From Actinomycetota bacterium (GTDB taxonomy: Bacteria; Actinomycetota; Acidimicrobiia; IMCC26256; JACDBD01), in assembly GCA_013695115.1 (NCBI GenBank), contig JACDBD010000413.1, positions 1-14,643 of the forward strand: a DNA stretch of 14,643 bases, written 5' to 3'. This document shows, in pieces, positions 1 through 7,441 of this stretch (the first letter of the stretch is position 1; every line of letters begins with the position of its first letter). Below the pieces are notes generated by a model. That model was not told the origin of the DNA. It worked only from the letters and a program-made list of their open reading frames with translations, and made no database searches. Made by a program: the position numbers and the translations under genes.

Positions 1-367
<367 letters not shown>

Positions 368-410
368 TAGCTTGGCACTCTCCCCCCGAGACTGCAAGTT
401 CGCGGCGGGG

Positions 411-1001
411 TCAGGTCACCGTGAAGCTGATCACCATCCCCTCCTTGAGGTGGACATGGCCCTCCTCTTCCTCGACCACGTTGCAGGCCAGCGTGTACTC
501 GCCCGGGCTCAGCTCGAAGGTCCCGTCGCAGGTCTCGCCGGCCGGGAACGGCTCGATCTCGCCGACCAGGGCCCCGCCCAGGAGCCGGTCCTCGTCGAGG
601 GCGCCCTCGTCGTCGAGCGGGAGGTCGGCGGCCGGGCCCCGGACGATCACAAGCTCGTGGGGCTCCTCGCCGGTGTTCTCGGCCACGAACGCGACGGGAC
701 CCGCGGAGGCGGTCGCGGTGCTGGGCACGATCGCCCACTCATTCAGCTCGACGTCGACGGTGATGGCGGCAGTGCTCATGTCGCCGACCGGCCGGCACTC
801 GATCTCGCCGCCCTCGCCCGAGCCTGAACCCGAGCCGGACCCGGAGCCGCTGCCGGACCCGGAGCCACTGCCGGACCCGGACCCGGAACCGGATCCGCCG
901 CCCACCTCGCGGACGCCGCCGCCGTCGTCGGCGCCGCATCCGGTGAACGCCGGCATCGCCAGCGCGACCAGGCCGACGGTCAGGACGGTACGAGTTCGCA
1001 T
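411..1001 (-). CDS. Cupredoxin-domain lipoprotein with a Ser-Gly repeat linker
   Basis: A 196-residue exported blue-copper-like protein. Residues 1-22 form a lipoprotein signal ending AFTGC, with Cys22 as the likely lipidation site. Residues 37-62 are 13 Ser-Gly dipeptides, a flexible tether to the membrane. A cupredoxin fold follows at about 75-196, with a type-1 copper ligand set visible: His115 in EPHEL, Cys173, His182 or His184, and Met189. By comparison with cupredoxins having a C-x(3-4)-H loop, the Cys-to-His loop is lengthened by an acidic VEEEEG stretch. The His184-x4-Met189 spacing is ordinary. The start at 1001 has GGAGG 7 bases upstream; longer in-frame extensions are Arg/Pro-rich shadow sequence. 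The first 22 bases overlap the end of the upstream membrane-protein gene. The likely role is electron transfer or copper binding on the outer face of the membrane; the partner is unknown. Confidence 0.85.
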   Translation of the reverse strand: MRTRTVLTVGLVALAMPAFTGCGADDGGGVREVGGGSGSGSGSGSGSGSGSGSGSGSGSGSGEGGEIECRPVGDMSTAAITVDVELNEWAIVPSTATASAGPVAFVAENTGEEPHELVIVRGPAADLPLDDEGALDEDRLLGGALVGEIEPFPAGETCDGTFELSPGEYTLACNVVEEEEGHVHLKEGMVISFTVT

Positions 1002-2404
1002 GGTGGTGCCTCCCTGCGTTCGGGTTCGGGTTCGAGTTTCGGTTGGACCTGGGTCGATGGAGCCTGCCGTACCGAGCGCAGCCCGGTGAGCGCGAGGAGA
1101 AGGAGCGCGCCGTACCAGAGCGCCGAGAGCCCGGCGGTGCCCGCCGGGAGCCGGCCGTCGGGGAGCAGGTGTCGCGCCAGCCGGTAGACCGGGGCGGTGC
1201 TCGTCTCGAAGTCGTCGACGAGGGTGAGCCCGGCCAGACCCTCCACCACCAGCCACGCGAACGTGAGCGCGCCGAGCACGGCGCCGGCCGCGAGCCACGG
1301 CCGGACCGCTTCGACGCGCCCGGCCCACCAGGCGACCGCGAGCACGAGGCATGGGATCACGACCACCAGCTGGCGCCCGGGCCAGGCCCACTCGTGCATG
1401 GACAACGCGACGAACGTCGCGGTCAACCAGCCCGCCGTCAGCGGCGCGGCCAGCGCGCTCCAGCCCCGCGGGCGGCGGCGGACGAGGGCGGCGAACGCCG
1501 GCACCGCGAGCAGGAACGCCGGCTGCCACGCCGCCAGGCCGAAGCTCCGATCTACGAGCAGCCCCGTCAACCGGTGCGCCCGCCCCCCGTAGTCGGGGGC
1601 GAAACCGACGGCAGTGAACTCACCGTTCACGAAGTGGTCGCCGGCGGAATAGGCGGTCCACCCCCCGTACCACGCCTGGTGGGCGACGAGGTAGACGGCG
1701 GCGGCCGCGCCGAGGCCCACGGCGAAACCGGTGAGGGCGCGCCGGTCCCGGGGCCAGAGCCGGGATGCACCCACGGCGACGAGTGCGGCCGCGATCGGCA
1801 GGTACTTCACCGCCAGCCATGGCAGGCCAACGACGGCCACGCTCAGCAGCACGACGGCGCGCCGGTCGAGCGGGGCGGCGAGCGCGCCGATCGCGACGGT
1901 CACCGCCAGCGCGGCCGGCAGCTCGGGATAGACGTGCGTCCCGTACACCGCGAGCGGCGCCGCCAACGAGTACGTCGCGACCGCCAACACCGCCACCGAA
2001 AGCGGCACATCGAAGCGGCGTACCGCGACCCAGAGCATCGCCGCCGCCAACGCGCCCGCGGTCACGGCCAGCGCGAGCTTCGCTGCGATCCAGCCCCCGA
2101 GGAGCGTCGGGACCGCCAGGAGCGCGGGGAGCAGCGGGTCGTGGGGGCTCACTCGGCTCCCGTCGGACCGCAGCTCCTCCTGGAGCGGGAGCCCTGACTC
2201 GTGGAAGTCGCGGTGGCGCCCGGCGGCGCGCTCGTCGCGCACGTCGAGGCTGTGGTCCTCACCGAGGCTGAGCGCGGTCAGCAAGTACTGGGGTTCGTCG
2301 GCGGTGGTGCGCTCGCCGTCGGTCGCCCGCACCGCGGTGAGCGGCGCGGTCCACACCACCACGCCCGCACCGAGGAGGAGCATCGCCTTCGTCAGCCGGC
2401 TCAT
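980..2404 (-). CDS. Multi-spanning membrane protein, GT-C-like glycosyltransferase
   Basis: A 474-residue integral membrane protein with roughly ten hydrophobic segments. The first helix (7-25) is followed by an exported loop carrying TTADEPQY, with Asp36-Glu37. This is the place where GT-C enzymes of the GT39/GT83 type keep their catalytic acidic residues. That layout suggests a polyprenyl-phosphate-sugar-dependent mannosyl- or arabinosyltransferase-like enzyme, but I do not recognise a named family. The C-terminus ends in a charged tail with a PKLEPEPERRE stretch. The ATG at 2404 overlaps the permease stop codon as ATGA, which favours this start over in-frame extensions running back into the permease gene. 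The gene appears to be translationally coupled to the iron permease, and its end overlaps the start of the cupredoxin gene. Confidence 0.75.
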   Translation of the reverse strand: MSRLTKAMLLLGAGVVVWTAPLTAVRATDGERTTADEPQYLLTALSLGEDHSLDVRDERAAGRHRDFHESGLPLQEELRSDGSRVSPHDPLLPALLAVPTLLGGWIAAKLALAVTAGALAAAMLWVAVRRFDVPLSVAVLAVATYSLAAPLAVYGTHVYPELPAALAVTVAIGALAAPLDRRAVVLLSVAVVGLPWLAVKYLPIAAALVAVGASRLWPRDRRALTGFAVGLGAAAAVYLVAHQAWYGGWTAYSAGDHFVNGEFTAVGFAPDYGGRAHRLTGLLVDRSFGLAAWQPAFLLAVPAFAALVRRRPRGWSALAAPLTAGWLTATFVALSMHEWAWPGRQLVVVIPCLVLAVAWWAGRVEAVRPWLAAGAVLGALTFAWLVVEGLAGLTLVDDFETSTAPVYRLARHLLPDGRLPAGTAGLSALWYGALLLLALTGLRSVRQAPSTQVQPKLEPEPERREAPPCELVPS

Positions 2405-4047
2405 GCGTCGAGACGTTCCAGGCGCCGGATCGTGAGCAGCCAGGTCAGGACGCCCGAGAGGGCGACCAGCGCGAGCGCGCTGAGCCCGGCGCGGGCGAAG
2501 TAAGCGCTCTCGGTCGCGCTCCAGATGCGGGTGGCGAGGGTGTCGAAGCCGGTGGGCGCGAGCAGCAGGGTCGCGGGCAGCTCCTTCATCGTCGACAGCA
2601 GCACCAGCCCGGCGCCGGCGCCCAGGCCCGGCAGCATCAGCGGCAGGTCCACCGTGCGCAGCCGGCGCCACCGACCCGACCCGAGCGAACGGGCGGCGTC
2701 ACCCAACCGGCGGGGCACGCCGCTCACCGCGACCTGGGACGCCCGCATCGCCTGGGCGCCGAAGTGCACCACGTACGCGAACACTAGGAGCGGGAACGTC
2801 TGGTAGAGGCCGCCGACCAGAGGCGCCCGCAGCACCCAGAAGACGACCGCCAGCGCGATGACCAGCCCCGGCAGCGCGAAGCCGGCGACCACGAGCGCGT
2901 TGGCCACCGCGCCCACCCGGCTCTGGTGCCGGGTCGTCAGGTACGCCACCGGCAGCACGACGGCGACGGCGACGACCGCGGTCACGACGGCGATGCCGCC
3001 GGTATTGAGCAGGGGCTGCCACAGGTCCGACCACTCGACGCCTCGGGCGGCGCGGTCCTCGCCGAGGCCGCGCAGGGTCCACTGCGCCAACACCGCGACC
3101 GGGGCCACGAGCGCGATGCCCACGACGCCGACGACGAGGGCGAGCGCCGGCGCTTTCCATACCCCGAGCGGCGCCTGGAGCGGCCGCCGCCCCGCCGCCA
3201 CCGCCTCGGTGTTGACCCGCCGGCGCGACAGGCCGCGCTCCGACATCACCACCACCAGCGCGACCACGGCCAGCAGGAGCCCGAGCGCGAGCGCGGTGGG
3301 CGGGTCGAACAGCCGAGCCGACTCGATGCGGACGGTCAGGGTGTCGTAGCGCAGCAGCGAGACCGCGCCGAAGTCGCTGATGACGTAGAGGAAGACGAGC
3401 AACGCCCCCGCCGCGATCGCGCCAGTCGCCTGCGGGAGCACGAGCGACCGGAACACCTGCGCCGGCGACCGTCCCAGCGACCGGCCGGTCTCCTCGAGTG
3501 ACGGCGGGAGCGCCGAGAGGCGCGCCGCCACCGGCAGGTACACGTACGGGTACGACAGGAGCGTGAGGGTCGCGAACGCGGCCCAGTAGCCCCGGACGGG
3601 GGGGAGCGCGTCGAAGCCGAAGAGCTCGTCGAGCAGGCCACCGCGCGCAAAGGCGGCGATGAGCGCGAGGGCGCCGACGAACGACGGGATAACAAGCGGC
3701 AGCGCCACCAGCACCCGGAAGAGCCGGCGCAGGGGGAGGTCGGTGCGCATGACCAACCAGGCGAGGGTGGTGCCGAGGAGGGCGCAGGCAACCGCGGTGG
3801 TCGCAGCCAGGAGCAGCGTCCGCGTGAGCGGCCCGAGGGCGGTCTCCGAGCGCAGCACCTCGGGCGCGCCGCCCTCCTGGGCGGTCCGCACGACGAGGTA
3901 CACGAGCGGTCCGGCGAAGGCGGCCGCGACCACCAGGCTGACCGCGGCCAGTGAAGCCGGGGCTCGGCTCCGGAAGCGACGGGCGGGCGGAGCGGGAGGA
4001 AGCGGCGTCGGAGTGACGGGGCGGTCGGCGACAGTGGCGGTCGTCAT
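2401..4047 (-). CDS. fbpB: Ferric iron ABC transporter, fused double permease (FbpB type)
   Basis: A 548-residue inner-membrane permease made of two fused BPD_transp_1 domains, the form used by Fbp/Sfu/Afu-type Fe(III) importers. The first domain spans about 75-275 and carries the coupling loop EETGRSLGRSP at 185-195. The second spans about 335-540 and carries the loop RLGDAARSLGSGRW. These EAA loops dock on the ATPase. The N-terminus is a Pro/Ala-rich cytoplasmic extension before the first helix at about 33-53. The gene lies 7 bases after the binding-protein gene and overlaps the next gene by 4 bases (ATGA). Substrate choice rests on the paired binding protein with its Tyr-Tyr motif and on the nearby DtxR-type boxes; the permease alone could also fit thiamine or other anion importers. 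Confidence 0.92.
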   Translation of the reverse strand: MTTATVADRPVTPTPLPPAPPARRFRSRAPASLAAVSLVVAAAFAGPLVYLVVRTAQEGGAPEVLRSETALGPLTRTLLLAATTAVACALLGTTLAWLVMRTDLPLRRLFRVLVALPLVIPSFVGALALIAAFARGGLLDELFGFDALPPVRGYWAAFATLTLLSYPYVYLPVAARLSALPPSLEETGRSLGRSPAQVFRSLVLPQATGAIAAGALLVFLYVISDFGAVSLLRYDTLTVRIESARLFDPPTALALGLLLAVVALVVVMSERGLSRRRVNTEAVAAGRRPLQAPLGVWKAPALALVVGVVGIALVAPVAVLAQWTLRGLGEDRAARGVEWSDLWQPLLNTGGIAVVTAVVAVAVVLPVAYLTTRHQSRVGAVANALVVAGFALPGLVIALAVVFWVLRAPLVGGLYQTFPLLVFAYVVHFGAQAMRASQVAVSGVPRRLGDAARSLGSGRWRRLRTVDLPLMLPGLGAGAGLVLLSTMKELPATLLLAPTGFDTLATRIWSATESAYFARAGLSALALVALSGVLTWLLTIRRLERLDA

Positions 4048-4054
4048 CGCGGCG

Positions 4055-5077
4055 TCAGCCCTGCTCGAGGCCGCTCTGCTCGATGAGGTCCTTCGTGCGG
4101 ATCAGCTGGCCGCCCAGGCTGCTGAGGTCGAGGCTGGGCGACTCGATCTCGGACAGGCTCGGCAGGTCCTCGATCACGGGCTCGATGCCGGCCGCCAGCG
4201 GGTACTCCAGCGTCTCCCGAGCGTAGAACTCCTGCGCCTTGCGAGAGAGGAGGAAGCGCACGAGACGTGCCCCATCCTCCTGGCGGTCGCCGGCGGTGTC
4301 GAGCACGGCCGCCGCGGTCACCAGCACCAGGCTCCCGATATCGCCGTTCGGGAACAGGTAGTTCGCGCTGGGAGCGTCGGGGTCCTCGGCCAGGACTTCT
4401 TCGTTGTAGTAGTGGTTCACGAGCCCGAACGGGATCTCTCCCCGACCGACCGCCTCCACGATGGCGATGTTGTTGGCGTAGGTGGGTGCGCGGTTGGCCT
4501 CCATCCCTTCGAGCCAGGCGAACGTCCGGTCGTCGCCGGCGAGCTCGCGCATAGCGGTGACGAAGTCCTGGAACGACGCGTTCGTCGGCGCGATTGCGAC
4601 GTCGCCCTCGTAGCGCGGGTCAGTGAGGTCGAAGACCGACTGCGGAAGATCCGATGGGCTCACCGCATCGGTGTTGTAGACGAGCACGCGCACGCGGCCG
4701 GAGATGCCGACCCAACGACCGTCGCCGGAGCGGAACCGCGGCTCGACCTGGTCGAGCGCCTTGACGGGGAGTTGCTCGAGCCGACCGCCGGCGTCGAGGA
4801 ATCCGACGGCGCCCGGGCTCTGGGAGAGGAAGACGTCGGCCGGGGAGCGGTCGCCCTCCTCGTCGATGAGGAGGGCGAGGTCGGCCGAGTCGCCGTAGCG
4901 GACGTCGATCCCGATCCCGGTCTCGTCGGAGAAATCCTCGAGCAGCGGGGTGATCAGCTCCTCTTGGCGGCCCGAATAGATGGTGAGGCGGTCACCACCC
5001 CCGCTCGTCGAACAGCTTGCGAGGCCGGCCGTCAGCACAGCGGCGGCGAGCAGCGCGGCGACGCCCCGACGGAGCAT
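4055..5077 (-). CDS. fbpA: Ferric iron ABC transporter, substrate-binding lipoprotein (FbpA/FutA type)
   Basis: A 340-residue lipoprotein that captures ferric iron outside the membrane. The signal peptide ends LASC with Cys22 lipidated. The mature part opens with LTIYSGRQEEL (31-41), typical of this binding-protein family. NHYYN at 221-225 carries the paired Tyr223-Tyr224 that coordinate Fe(III) in FbpA and FutA proteins. Length is normal. No strong Shine-Dalgarno sequence precedes the ATG at 5077. The gene is separated by 98 bases from the upstream ATPase gene. That gap holds a GC-rich hairpin and a partial DtxR-type box, so the binding protein may also have its own metal-regulated promoter, as is common for the most abundant subunit of an importer. 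Confidence 0.93.
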   Translation of the reverse strand: MLRRGVAALLAAAVLTAGLASCSTSGGGDRLTIYSGRQEELITPLLEDFSDETGIGIDVRYGDSADLALLIDEEGDRSPADVFLSQSPGAVGFLDAGGRLEQLPVKALDQVEPRFRSGDGRWVGISGRVRVLVYNTDAVSPSDLPQSVFDLTDPRYEGDVAIAPTNASFQDFVTAMRELAGDDRTFAWLEGMEANRAPTYANNIAIVEAVGRGEIPFGLVNHYYNEEVLAEDPDAPSANYLFPNGDIGSLVLVTAAAVLDTAGDRQEDGARLVRFLLSRKAQEFYARETLEYPLAAGIEPVIEDLPSLSEIESPSLDLSSLGGQLIRTKDLIEQSGLEQG

Positions 5078-5112
5078 GGCCGTGAGCCTGACACGACCCC
5101 GGACGCTTGTAA

Positions 5113-5135
5113 AGTTGACCTAACCTTACCTATTG
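5113..5135 (-). promoter_or_regulatory. Partial DtxR/IdeR-like metal box before the binding-protein gene
   Basis: The plus strand reads TTGACCTAACCTTACCTAT within this stretch. Against the DtxR/IdeR consensus TTAGGTTAGCCTAACCTAA, 12 of 19 positions match, with one half (CCTtACCTA) strong and the other poor. The stretch lies about 40-55 bases upstream of the binding-protein ATG, in the right place to control a second promoter inside the iron operon. It is weaker than the 6247 box, so confidence is moderate. Confidence 0.5.
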
Positions 5136-5146
5136 CCTCGCTCGCG

Positions 5147-5169
5147 GCGGGCCCGGATACCCGGCCCGC
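5147..5169 (-). terminator. GC-rich hairpin after the ATPase gene
   Basis: GCGGGCC (5147-5153) and GGCCCGC (5163-5169) form a 7-bp stem that can extend inward by 2 bp past one C-C mismatch. It starts 7 bases after the ATPase stop codon. No U-run follows on the minus strand. It could attenuate read-through from the ATPase into the binding-protein gene or protect the 3' end; a full terminator is not demonstrated. Confidence 0.4.
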
Positions 5170-5175
5170 GGCCGC

Positions 5176-6240
5176 TCACTCGGACGCCAGGTCAGGTGTC
5201 AGCTCGTTGAGCGTGCCGCTTACGCGGAACGCGATGACCTCGCCGGTCACCGCCACCGAGACCCGGTCCCCGGGCTCGAACGCCCGGACGGGGCCCATCC
5301 GCGAGCGGACTCGCGCGCCGTCCTCCAACCCGACCTCCACCAGCTGGTCGTGGCCGAAGTAGGTGATGCCGCGCACGACGCCCTGGCCGGCACCGTCGAG
5401 GCGCAGGCTGACCCGCTCGGGGCGGAGCGCGACCGCGACGTCGCCGGAGAGGTCGCCGTTCGTCGTGGGCAACCGGCCCACCGCGGTCGTCACCGCGTCG
5501 CCGTCGGCCCGTCCCGGGAGCAGGTCGGCGTCACCCACGAACGTGGCGACGAAGCGGTCGGTGGGATGCGCGTAGAGCGTGCCGGGCTCGTCGACCTGGA
5601 GCACGCGCCCGGCACGCATCACCGCGATGCGGTCGGCGAGGCTGAGCGCCTCCTCCTGGTCGTGGGTCACGAACACCGCGGTCGCGGCCGCGTCGCACAG
5701 GATGGCCCGGACCTCGCCTCGCACCCGCACCCGGAGCGCGGCGTCCAGGTTCGAGAACGGCTCGTCCAGCAGGATCAGCGCAGGCTCGGGCGCCAGCGCC
5801 CGAGCGATCGCCACCCGTTGCTGCTGGCCGCCCGACAGCTCGTGGGGCAGGCGGGCCGCCTCCCCGGTCAGGCCGACGAGGTCGAGCATCTCGGCGACGC
5901 GGGCGTCGCGCGCGTTCCGGTCGCGGACCCCATACCCGACGTTATGGCCGACGGTCAGGTGCGGAAAGAGGGCGTAGTCCTGGAACACGACGCCGACGCG
6001 GCGCCGCTCGGGGGCGACGAAGCGGTCCGACCCCGCCACCTCCTCGCCGTCGAGCACGATGCGCCCGGCGTCGGGCCGCTCGAACCCGGCGACGAGCCGC
6101 AGCGTCGTCGTCTTCCCGCACCCACTGGGCCCGAGGAGGGCAAGGACCTCGCCCTCGCGGACGTCGAGGTCGACGCGGTCGACGGCTCGCACCGCCCCGA
6201 AGTCCTTGGTGAGCTCGCGCAACTCGACGATCGTGCGCAC
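5176..6240 (-). CDS. fbpC: Ferric iron ABC transporter, ATP-binding subunit (FbpC type)
   Basis: A 354-residue ATPase that powers the importer. All nucleotide-binding motifs are present: Walker A GPSGCGKTT at 37-45, Q-loop VVFQDYALFPHLT at 84-96, signature LSGGQQQR at 135-142, Walker B LILLDE at 155-160, and switch His193 in VTHDQEEAL. The last 110 or so residues form a TOBE-type regulatory domain, as in FbpC/PotA/MalK-like subunits. The start is GTG at 6240-6238, which puts the usual VELRELTKDFGAV at the N-terminus. No Shine-Dalgarno sequence lies at normal spacing, but TACCCT (6254-6249, minus strand) lies 8 bases upstream as a -10 box, so the message is probably leaderless. It is the first gene of the iron operon, divergent from the DtxR-family regulator. 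Confidence 0.93.
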   Translation of the reverse strand: MRTIVELRELTKDFGAVRAVDRVDLDVREGEVLALLGPSGCGKTTTLRLVAGFERPDAGRIVLDGEEVAGSDRFVAPERRRVGVVFQDYALFPHLTVGHNVGYGVRDRNARDARVAEMLDLVGLTGEAARLPHELSGGQQQRVAIARALAPEPALILLDEPFSNLDAALRVRVRGEVRAILCDAAATAVFVTHDQEEALSLADRIAVMRAGRVLQVDEPGTLYAHPTDRFVATFVGDADLLPGRADGDAVTTAVGRLPTTNGDLSGDVAVALRPERVSLRLDGAGQGVVRGITYFGHDQLVEVGLEDGARVRSRMGPVRAFEPGDRVSVAVTGEVIAFRVSGTLNELTPDLASE

Positions 6241-6246
6241 GAATAC

Positions 6247-6265
6247 TTAGGGTAGCCTTACCTCC
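6247..6265. promoter_or_regulatory. DtxR/IdeR-like metal box with divergent overlapping -10 boxes
   Basis: TTAGGGTAGCCTTACCT (6247-6263) matches 15 of the first 17 positions of the DtxR/IdeR consensus TTAGGTTAGCCTAACCTAA. The 25-base gap between the two divergent genes contains almost nothing else. A plus-strand -10 box TAGCCT (6253-6258) lies 7 bases before the regulator GTG. A minus-strand -10 box TACCCT (6254-6249) lies 8 bases before the ATPase GTG. A bound repressor would cover both. Expected behaviour is metal-dependent repression of iron uptake together with autoregulation. Confidence 0.85.
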
Positions 6266-6928
6266 GTGGCGGAGATGCACGACACCACCGAGGAGTACCT
6301 CGAGACCATCCTCGCCATCGAAGAGGAGGGCATCCCCCCGCTGCGCGCCCGGCTGGTCGAGCGCCTCGGGCTCTCCGCCGCCGCGGTCTCGGAGACCGTG
6401 AACCGGCTGGCCGCCCTGGGGTACACGGAGCTCCGGGACGACCGCACGATCCGCCTGACTGACAAGGGGCGCCAGCTCGCCACCACCGTCGTGCGCCGGC
6501 ACCGGCTGGCCGAGCGACTGCTCACCGACGTCATCGGGCTGGAGTGGGAGAAGGTGCACCGCGAGGCGGCCCGCTGGGAGCACGCGATCTCGGCCGACGT
6601 GGAGGAGAAGCTCGTCGAGCTGCTCGGCGACCCCGTGACCTGTCCGCACGGCAATCCGATCCCGGGCTCACGGAGAACGGCCAAAGCCACGCCGACCGTT
6701 CAGCTGGCGGCGGCCGAACCTGGTCGGGTGACGATCGCCCGCATCAGCGAGAAGCTCGAGCTCAACGACGACGGGCTGACGCTGCTCGCCCGCGCCCGCC
6801 TCATCCCGGGTGCGACCGCCACCGTCATCGAGCGGGGTGATGGCGGGGTCAAGGTGAAGACGTCGGCGGGCGAGCACACCGTCCCATCTGACGTCGCCGA
6901 GCAGATGTACGTCGCTACCGGCTCCTAG
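6266..6928 (+). CDS. DtxR/IdeR/MntR-family metal-dependent transcriptional regulator
   Basis: A 220-residue repressor that is expected to bind DNA when loaded with Fe(II) or Mn(II). It has a winged helix at 1-70 (LSAAAVSETVNRL is the recognition helix), a dimerisation and metal-binding domain at 71-140 ending CPHGNPIPG, and a C-terminal FeoA/SH3-like domain at about 145-220. With the GTG start at 6266 the numbering coincides exactly with DtxR. Ancillary-site residues His79, Glu83 and His98 and primary-site residues Glu105 and His106 are present. Met10 is replaced by Glu and Cys102 by Ala, so the primary site is altered. The GTG is likely leaderless; the in-frame ATG at 6275 would lose three residues. 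The gene is divergent from the iron importer and shares its metal box, so it is the probable local regulator. Fe versus Mn specificity is uncertain. Confidence 0.93.
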   Translation: MAEMHDTTEEYLETILAIEEEGIPPLRARLVERLGLSAAAVSETVNRLAALGYTELRDDRTIRLTDKGRQLATTVVRRHRLAERLLTDVIGLEWEKVHREAARWEHAISADVEEKLVELLGDPVTCPHGNPIPGSRRTAKATPTVQLAAAEPGRVTIARISEKLELNDDGLTLLARARLIPGATATVIERGDGGVKVKTSAGEHTVPSDVAEQMYVATGS

Positions 6929-6934
6929 CTCTCC

Positions 6935-7441
6935 TCAGCTGTCGTTGGGGAGGCGGCGCGCCCACCGCCTCCAGATCGCGGCGTACTCCTGCTCCAGCCG
7001 GTCGAGCCCGGCCTCGAGGGCGCTCACGTTCTCGTCCTCGGGCTCCTTGCCCCGAGCGCGTTTCAACGCCCACGAGATCGGGATCTGGCGCCGGATCTCC
7101 TCGATCTGCGCGTAGGTGGTCTCGGCCTCCTCCATGGCGGCGTCGTCGCGCACGCCCAGCGCCCGGCGCACCAATGCATAGGCGGCCGGCTCGATCCGAT
7201 CCGGCCCGAGCACGCCGCCCATTCGGTCGTCGAGGAGGAACAGCTGGCGGTGGAGGCGGCGCACGGTGCGACCGGCGGAGCGCCGGTCGACCTCGGCGAT
7301 GTCGGCGTACTTGCGGACCGCGAGCCGATGGGCGTGGTCCTGGCGGAGCCGGTGGGCCAGCCCTCGGTGGTCGGCGATCGCGTCCTCGTGGTTGTCGAGG
7401 AACAGCGCGACGACCTGATCAAGCCCGGAGGCTCCCGTCAC
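6935..7441 (-). CDS. Conserved-looking helical protein of unknown function, third gene of the SAM-riboswitch operon
   Basis: A 168-residue soluble protein that I do not recognise. It is rich in Arg, Asp, Glu and Ala, has no Cys, no signal peptide and no membrane segment, and looks almost wholly alpha-helical. A likely coiled coil lies at about 100-165 (EEAETTYAQIEEIRRQI and LEAGLDRLEQEYAAIWRRW). A His-rich stretch DHRGLAHRLRQDHAHR lies near residues 24-39. The GTG start at 7441 overlaps the stop of the sulfur-carrier gene as GTGA, so the two are translationally coupled and probably work together. The stop lies 6 bases from the convergent regulator gene. It could be a scaffold or helper for the sulfur-carrier/PLP pair, but nothing in the sequence proves this. 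Confidence 0.75.
   Translation of the reverse strand: MTGASGLDQVVALFLDNHEDAIADHRGLAHRLRQDHAHRLAVRKYADIAEVDRRSAGRTVRRLHRQLFLLDDRMGGVLGPDRIEPAAYALVRRALGVRDDAAMEEAETTYAQIEEIRRQIPISWALKRARGKEPEDENVSALEAGLDRLEQEYAAIWRRWARRLPNDS

Noticed and set aside
820..900. Repetitive CCGGAC/CCGGAG DNA as a CRISPR or satellite repeat
   Set aside because: It encodes the in-frame Ser-Gly linker, units are irregular 6-mers and there are no spacers.
1015..1046. Tandem CGGGTT/TTCGGG stretch as a promoter or operator
   Set aside because: It lies within the 3' coding end of the membrane-protein gene and encodes its Glu/Pro/Gln-rich tail.
1002..1529. In-frame N-terminal extension of the cupredoxin gene
   Set aside because: It is low-complexity Arg/Ala/Gly, overlaps the membrane protein completely, and the ATG at 1001 has both an RBS and a lipoprotein signal.
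1043..2197. Long plus-strand open frame opposite the GT-C-like gene
   Set aside because: The translation is dominated by Arg, Gly, Pro and Glu with no domain; it is the antisense shadow expected in high-GC DNA.
7300..7400. Possible JAMM metalloprotease motif (His-x-His followed by an Asp) in the unknown 168-residue protein, which would mimic Mec of the CysO system
   Set aside because: The HAH stretch lacks the upstream Glu strand and the Ser-x2-Asp spacing of JAMM, and the protein looks all-helical, unlike that fold.
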